Shown here piece by piece: positions 57,242-64,000 of a stretch of DNA of 64,000 nucleotides. Position 1 is the stretch's first letter. The number at the start of each line of letters is the position of its first letter. The notes under the pieces were generated by a model. The model made no database searches and was not told the DNA's origin. It saw only the letters and a program-made list of their open reading frames with translations. Made by a program: the position numbers and the translations under genes. The stretch is taken from positions 27,198,459-27,262,458 of the forward strand of contig CM046331.1 in assembly GCA_025403435.1 (NCBI GenBank). Reading direction: 5' to 3'. This stretch comes from Artocarpus heterophyllus. Its lineage: Eukaryota > Streptophyta > Magnoliopsida > Rosales > Moraceae.

Positions 57242-58488
57242 GTGGAAGTTGACATTGCATTTGCTAAAATTATAAAGAAAATTAATGAACAAAATTGTTC
57301 ATAATTTAAAAGGAATGCAAATTGTTTGTTAAAATATTGATTGCATCTCTTTTTTTTTTTTTTTTTTTTAACCATAGCTGCTATTCATTTCTATTTTGGG
57401 AACATAAATTGCATCTAACTATGTTTCACGTACAATGTTACATCCTACCAAAAAAAAAGTATAATTTTACATCGGGGGAGTAAAGAAGGTTTTCACGTTA
57501 AAGCCCTAAAGTTCAAAAAAAAAAAAATCACTTTTGTACCATATGTTTTAAAGACATATCATGTTGATATTTTTGTCGTTTGAAAAAAAAATTAAAATTA
57601 CGTTTGATAATACAGTTAAAATTATAAATTAAAATAATAATAGTTTATATTATATTATATAAAAATTTTACATTCTAACAGTTAAATCTAAAATTTTAAT
57701 AAAAGAGGTTGTCAGCGAACCCCAAAACTAAAAATGAGAGATAAAAAATTATATCACACAAAAAAAAAAAAACAAAAAGTGAGAAAGAAAATAAACATAA
57801 GGGTAATATAGGAAATTGATAATACCGCCAGGTCAGGCCTTTAAAAAATATTCAAATCCAAATGGCAGTCGTTAGCTTTATCAACAAACCCACCTGCTGC
57901 TACAAGACGAAAAAAAAAAATAATAATTATAATTCCAATTTTTTTTATAAATATATTATTTAGCATAAATATTTTTGGTTCTGATATATTTATTATTTTT
58001 GTTTTATTTCATAGTGATGGAAATTGCTTTCGCTGTCTCAAGTTTGTCGTCCGTGTGGATCAATCCAATCTTCCTGCTCGCTAAAGCAACGGCTGTGATA
58101 TTCACTCTCACAGTGTTAGCTTTGAATACAATCCATGGTCCCACACCAACCTTTCTAAACTCTCTCTTTCCTCTCTCTCTCTCTCTCCCCTCCTCTTTCT
58201 CCTTCAAATGGCTTCCAAGGAATACTAAACCAGTCTCCATTCCTCAACAACAACAACTGAAAAACTCCATCAAGTTTTCTACTTTAGAGCTCAGTCAAAT
58301 TCTTTACCCTCTTCGGCTTCTTGGGCATCTCTTGGATTCCTCATTTGTGTGTTTTCGTTTTTTATTTCTGTTTTTTTTTTTCTTTCGTGAGTTTTTAAAT
58401 TTTTATTTGGCGATGAAGTGAGCTGTGTGAGAAGAAGTGAGATTTGGGGTGCCAAAACAAAGTTTAAAAAAGAAAAAAAAAAGGAAAA

Positions 58489-61400
58489 ATGGTTGGTACT
58501 GCAACTAATGGAAGAACAAGACAAGCTTTTTCCTTGGTTAATGGAGGATACGACATGAGTCCAAGTAGTGCTCCACCGAGTAATGCTGGTTCAGAATGTG
58601 GTGGCATTGAGTTTACTAGAGAGGATGTTGAAGCTTTGTTGAGAGAGAAGCCCAAAAGGAAGGACAAGTTTAATCTCAAGGTCAGATTTTTATTTTTATT
58701 TTTATTTTTTCTGTTTTGGGGTGTTATGAGAAATGGAGTTTTGGTTTGACTCAGTTTTGACTTGCATAGTTGAATTGCATTCTGATTAGGTACTGATGAG
58801 TTTGAGGTTTTTGTTGTTTGAATCTAATTGAATCTCTAGGAAAAATGTGATCTTTTGGCTGAGTATATAAAAAGGCTGAAACTTTGCATCAAATGGTTCC
58901 AAGAGGTTGAGGCAAGCTATGTGTTTGAGCAAGAGAAGTTACAGAATAGGTTGGAGAAGGCTGAGTTGAGATGCGGCGAAACAGGTATGATTAGATTAGC
59001 ATCTTTTGTTGTCACCTGAGTTCTTAATAAAGTCTGTTGTGAAAGTGACTCACCCTCAATATGCTTGATTTGGTTGTAGAAATCCAACTGAGGAACAAGG
59101 AAGAAGAACTGAATTCAATTATTGAGGAGCTCCGGAAGAATTATGCTTCTTTGCAAGAGAAATTCGAAGAGGAAGAATGCGATAAACTGGTAAGAAGGGG
59201 AAGTGTAAATCCTTTTGTCTTGTTTAGTTTTTACTGATTTCTGTAAGATAATCAAGTTTTTGAATATAACAACTAGGAAGCAATGGACACACTCACAAAA
59301 GAAAGACAGGCCAGACTTGACATTGAGAGGTCGCAGAAAAGCCTCTCGGAAGAGCTTGGGAGAGCTCAGCGAGAGCTCTCAAGTGCAAATCAAAAGGTAG
59401 AAATATGAGGGACATGGATTCTTTGTTTCCTTTTTTCCCCTAAAGTCTTTTTTTACCTTTATTGTGTTCAGACTATGGAATAAGCTCTTACATTTTGAGC
59501 TGGGGTCGTTGAATTCTGCAGATATCGTCTCTTAATGACATGTACAAGCGGTTGCAAGATTACATTGCTAGTTTACAGCAATACAATAGTAAACTTCACA
59601 CAGACCTCTCCACAGTTGAGGACGACTTCAAGCGCGTAGAAAAAGAGAAGGCCAGCATGACGGAGAACCTCAACATTTTAAAGGGTCAACTTACCATGTG
59701 CAAAGTGAGTTTCTACTTTACTGGATCTACTTCTCATCATATATATATATATATATATATTTGCTTTCTTTTACACCTTCTTTATTGATCTACAGTGGGA
59801 CTTATTAATTAAAAGGTCTTGCTCAGTTTGCAAATTGCCAGATTTGTTACAAAGGCCTTGCAAATACCAAGGTCTAGTTATATGAGTTTGGATGTGACAG
59901 ACATTCTTCCGGTGATTGTAAATAACTTGGCAGGTTGAAAAGCTGGAGGGGGGAAAATTTGTGGATTATGAACGTGGCATTTAAATTGAACCCAATTTAG
60001 AAATATTTTAGTTGTCTAAAGTCTAAACTGTTAAAGCTACAGTTATAAAAATTTGGTGGCCACCTGCCTGGTAACTTGAGATCAATAAACACTGGGACTG
60101 AAAAGATTAGTTGGACGGTACGATTAAGATCTTAGATCTGGAGATAGGGGATTCATTTATAGAAACTTTCACAGATGAATGTTAATAGGAGCTTCCTTTT
60201 TTTTTTTCCATTGGTTTTTCTGTTGCTAAAATGGCGCATACTTCCGTTTAGTGAGGACAAGTAACAGCTATGGAGTTTGTTAATACAATAAAGAAGGCAT
60301 TAAGTTATTGTAATTGGATTGAGGTCTACTTTTTCCTGACCTTTTCTCCTGTATGATTTTCTTTGATGTGGAAACTTGGCTAATATTTTTTAATCGATCA
60401 TATACAGGCATCTCATGATGAGGCTGTAAGGCAGAGGGACGCATTGGTCAATGAATCTGCAGGCCTTAAAATGGAGTTGCAACAGGCCGGAGAAGATCGT
60501 GACTGCTTGATACTCCAAGTGCAGAATTTAACAGATGAAGTCGTGAAATATAAGGAATCTACAGAGAGTTTTTGCTCTGAGTTGGATAACCTGACAACAA
60601 AAACAAATGCACTAGAGGTTGCCTTATGCAGTTTTCTTGCATATATCATGCTTGTGGTGACTATTGAAGTGTCCTTTCGAACTAAATATTGTTTCGGGTT
60701 CTTTTCAGGAAAAATGTCTATTGCAAAGTAACGAGATAAGTACATTGAAGGACCAACTAATGAATGCACAAGAGAAACTTCAGGTGACAATATTTGAATT
60801 TTTGTTGAACCTATTAAATTTAAGATATGCAGTTTTGAAGTTCAGTTCATGAACAAAGAACTTCGTATAAAAAGATCCTGAATCTTTTTAGGTGTCCGAC
60901 ATATCTGTATTGGAGACCAAAACAGAATATGAAGAACAAAAGAAACTCATAAGTGAATTACAAAATCGCCTGGCGGATGCAGAATTTAAACTTGTTGAAG
61001 GGGAGATGCTACGCAAAAAGTTACATAATACTATTCTGGTAATATTTTCTGCCCCCTACATTTTTTTTTTGGTTAGGAAGATTGTCTACATCCTGACTGA
61101 ACTCTCTTTTCTTACAGGAACTGAAAGGGAACATTCGGGTATTCTGTAGAGTGCGACCGTTGTTGCCTGATTATGGTTCTTCTAGTGAAGGGAAGGTTAT
61201 ATCTTATCCTACATCAATGGAAGCTCTTGGACGTGGCATTGATTTGGTGCAAAGCGGTATATTTCAATTAGAAAAAGATATCAGATTGCTGCTATGTTCT
61301 TTTCAACTTTTGGTGTTATTGCACTAACAAAAATGTTCATGTCGATAATTAGGGCAAAAACATTCTTTCACGTTTGACAAAGTTTTCATGGCTGATGCAT

Positions 61401-63058
61401 CACAAGAAGATGTCTTTGAAGAAATTTCACAGCTTGTTCAAAGTGCACTTGATGGTTATAAGGTGATCCTAACATCCAAATCTTGTTAAACTTAGTATCT
61501 GCACTATGCAAGTTTAGGCTTAGCTGTTCCATGGTTTTTTCTTTCGTCAGGTGTGCATTTTTGCCTACGGGCAAACGGGTTCGGGCAAAACCTATACCAT
61601 GATGGGTAAACCAGGACAGCCTGAGCAAAAAGGGTTAATACCGCGCTCGTTGGAACAAATATTCCTAACTAGACAATCTCTTCTGGCACAAGGTTGGAAA
61701 TATGAAATGCAGGTTAGTGGAATCCATATTTGTGTGCCCATCGGTTTTACCTATTGCTCGAACATGTGGCTGTAATCTTACCTCTGTATCTAATGCTTTT
61801 TTTGCGTAAAATTTCTCCCAGGTATCAATGCTGGAGATATATAATGAGACCATTCGTGATTTGCTATCAACAAATAGATCATCTTTAGATGTGTTGCGAA
61901 TGGAAAACAGTGTTGGTGGGAAGCAATACACAATCAAACATGACACCAATGGAAACACACATGTATCTGATCTTACAGTCGTTGATGTTCGTAGTGCTAG
62001 AGAGGTCTCTTACCTTTTAGACCGCGCTGCACAAAGCAGGTAACGAAAATAACACTAGTAGTTAGTCATGCCTCTTTATAAGGAGGTTTGTTACATCTAC
62101 ACAAGTTGTTCATTCCTGCTTCAGCTTTGTTAGCGTCTGATTATTGTTTAAGCTTGTGTCATTTATACACTAGCATTAATGACTCAGATTCTGATGTCAC
62201 ACTTGACACAATGAAAATTGGTTTTGTTTTATATTGCTTGGTTTGATTAGGAGAAACAATTCAGTTGCTTATCCTGTATTTCATTTCTTTTAGGTCCGTA
62301 GGCAAGACCCAAACGAATGAACAATCATCAAGAAGTCACTTTGTTTTTACACTACGCATATCCGGTGTTAATGAGGTATTTTAAGATGTTTTTTGAAGCA
62401 TTGATGTTTTAGCTTTAATGTGTGTTGTACTGATGTATCTCATATACATAAATATTCTCTCTATATAGAGCACTGAACAACAAGTACAAGGTATCTTAAA
62501 TCTCATCGATCTTGCTGGGAGCGAGCGCCTTTCTAAGAGTGGATCCACCGGAGACCGTCTTAAAGAAACCCAAGTAAGTATCTTATCAATACCGTGCTTT
62601 TTCATTACCTTCTTTGTTTTTGTTGTGCATTTCTAGTTTTCAAGTTTAAAACAACAATGTCCTTATCAGGCAATCAACAAAAGTCTATCGTCCTTGAGCG
62701 ATGTGATATTCGCCTTGGCAAAGAAAGAGGATCATGTTCCTTTTAGGAACTCAAAGCTTACATATCTTCTTCAGGTAATTTTATTTATCAATATGTAATG
62801 TATTTGTTTCGATTCATTTTCCAAAGTTCTTATACTCCTAAATTCTTGGAACTAATGTTTTTTTTTTTTTTTTGACAGCCATGCCTTGGAGGAGACTCAA
62901 AAACTCTCATGTTTGTGAACATCTCTCCCGAACCCTCCTCGGCAGGCGAGTCTCTCTGCTCGCTTCGTTTTGCCTCTCGTGTAAACGCTTGCGAGATTGG
63001 GGTTCCACGGCGTCAAACCAATGTTCGGTCTTCAGAGTTGCGTCTGAGCTACGGTTGA
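58489..63058 (+). CDS. KIN-14: kinesin-14, C-terminal minus-end-directed motor (ATK1/ATK3 type)
   Basis: Sixteen exons: 58489-58680, 58840-58984, 59080-59189, 59277-59396, 59522-59704, 60408-60617, 60709-60783, 60892-61038, 61118-61256, 61353-61462, 61551-61712, 61822-62039, 62294-62375, 62469-62573, 62670-62774, 62879-63058. All have GT-AG borders and phases close, giving 760 residues, close to the family norm. The N-terminal tail has a conserved [19 protein letters not shown] helix, then a long coiled coil (about residues 90-385) for dimerisation. The motor follows the neck [19 protein letters not shown]-loop [10 protein letters not shown], switch I NEQSSRSH, switch [11 protein letters not shown]-terminal motor after a coiled coil defines kinesin-14; plant ATK members work in spindle focusing and phragmoplast microtubules. 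It ends SSELRLSYG. No lesion was found. Start chosen: first ATG of the conserved tail, after a CT-rich leader. Whether ATK1 or ATK3 is the closer relative needs a tree. Confidence 0.96.
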
Positions 63059-63293
63059 TCTTTGGTAGATGAATAATTTTTTTTTTCCTGATAAAAAAGT
63101 ATATTTTAAGCAATCAATGCTCTGTATCTGCATCACTAGTATTAAAGAGTGAAGTTCCAGAGTGATTCTAACTTTAGGTGTTTTTGTACAGTGAGCAAAA
63201 AATACCATGTTGTATTAAACCACATTGGAAGATTTGATTTTTGTAATTTCTTGAAATCTAATGAGCTTACTTTCTTCAACAATGCTCTAGAGC

Positions 63294-63385
63294 TTGTTTG
63301 ACACACTATATTGTATTGTATTGTATTTTTTCTATATAATACAATGTAATGCAATACAATATAATACGGTGTGTCAAACATAGCC
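63294..63385. repeat. short hairpin MITE downstream of the kinesin gene
   Basis: TGTTTGACACAC (63295-63306) pairs with GTGTGTCAAACA (63369-63380), and the TATTGTATTGTATT / AATGCAATACAATAT inner arms extend the pairing. About 92 bp, non-coding. It may fall within the kinesin 3' flank. Confidence 0.75.
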
Positions 63386-64000
63386 TTAATACATTTTGCT
63401 GCTTTTATGTTATTGATGTTCAAGTGACTATTAAAACATGGCATAAATTATTGCTTAGTTATTTTTCCCTTTCATAATAAATCTAGGCAGTTTAGGAACG
63501 TAGTTTAAACCATAAAATTGTAGTTTAAATAATTTTTTTTTAGTTTGATTGAATTTTGTTACAATATTTTCTCCTATAAAATTTAGAATTTAGATTCTTA
63601 ATTTAAATTAAGTTCCCAATTGACCCAGAAAACGTTGACCAATGTCATTGTGTTAATTGTCAAGCCAGGCCTTTTCCTGATTTGTGCGGGACGTCCTTGT
63701 GCAAGGCCACATGGCCATTCTTTTCTGTGTTGTTTCAGTTTTGTTGTATGTCTTATAAGGAACGAGCCTAGTGAAGAAGATTAATAAGAGTTTGTTGTGG
63801 CTTTTTAGTAAGGATTTAGAACCAAGTTTTAAAGTGCGTTTGCTTTTGAGAAGCTACATTTCGTGGGGTTAAGTGACATTAGAAGTAATTCTAAAGAACC
63901 GAAACTTTATTTTATCAAATCATCTAAACACTTCCAGAATGAGTTTACGAGCTTAAAAATCTAAAGCAGCTATCAAAAAACCACACCAAGCGGTCTTATC
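63386..64000. other. intergenic right end of window
   Basis: AT-rich, then mixed composition. No ORF, RNA gene or element was recognised with confidence. Some words near 63500-63560 (TAGTTTAAACCATAAAATTG) recall the MITE family above. Confidence 0.35.

Larger units (their letters stand above)
54883..58488. other. intergenic and kinesin upstream region
   Basis: AT-rich, with a MITE (56415-56575), TA microsatellite (57203-57238) and T or A homopolymers (for example 57350-57370). From about 58015 to 58488 the DNA is CT-rich and less AT-rich, as expected for the promoter and 5' UTR of the kinesin gene. An ORF at 57975-58421 is probably leader sequence, not a gene. Confidence 0.45.

Noticed and set aside
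57975..58421. 148-codon ORF upstream of the kinesin gene
   Set aside because: It covers an AT-rich then CT-rich leader with low-complexity translation and has no domain. The kinesin start at 58489 explains the region better.

Overview
The window is nuclear DNA of a eudicot plant. The genes are intron-rich, AT-rich intergenic DNA dominates, and the gene families are plant-specific: a DUF1218 membrane protein, a class I formin, a class VI small heat-shock protein and a C-terminal-motor kinesin-14. Nothing prokaryotic is present. I did not identify the species.

Layout. The left end (0-1.2 kb) holds the last two exons of a DUF1218 gene. Next come a solo LTR with a phased array of dyad repeats (2.4-4.6 kb) and a decayed Ty1-copia relic (4.6-7.5 kb). 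A two-exon canonical histone H2A gene lies at 9.0-9.9 kb, and a six-exon class I formin on the minus strand at 12.7-17.7 kb. From 23.0 to 39.8 kb there is a nest of LTR retrotransposons. After a GC-richer unassigned block and a broken chloroplast-protein-like gene (43.5-44.5 kb) come a class VI HSP20 gene (47.2-49.0 kb), a long gene-poor stretch with MITEs and a GC-rich hAT-like element, and a complete 16-exon kinesin-14 gene (58.5-63.1 kb).

The nest can be read from target-site duplications (TSDs). An old solo LTR of family A (23044-39776, TSD CTAAC) was split by three later insertions. One is a minus-strand solo LTR of family B (23395-25751). The second is an intact family B element (25757-33968, TSD ATAAT, two 1975-bp LTRs that look identical). 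The third is another family A solo LTR (34956-38138, TSD ATTTA). The two family B pieces lie head to head with only ATAAT between them, giving an almost perfect palindrome of about 2 kb per arm.

The most unusual object is the intact family B element. Its primer-binding site and polypurine tract look like those of Tekay/Del-type Ty3-gypsy elements, but I see no gag or pol. It carries two intact intronless ORFs instead. One is a 173-aa basic cysteine-rich protein that resembles the nucleic-acid-binding proteins of carla-like plant RNA viruses. The other is a LOG-like (cytokinin riboside 5'-monophosphate phosphoribohydrolase family) protein that keeps PGGxGTxxE but appears to lack the catalytic arginine. 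This looks like a non-autonomous, recently mobile, cargo-carrying retrotransposon. Function is inferred; the structure is seen directly.

Several genes carry apparent lesions: two 1-bp insertions in the formin FH2 exon, an AT instead of GT donor in the HSP20 intron, and several breaks in the chloroplast-protein-like gene. These are either real inactivating changes or assembly errors.
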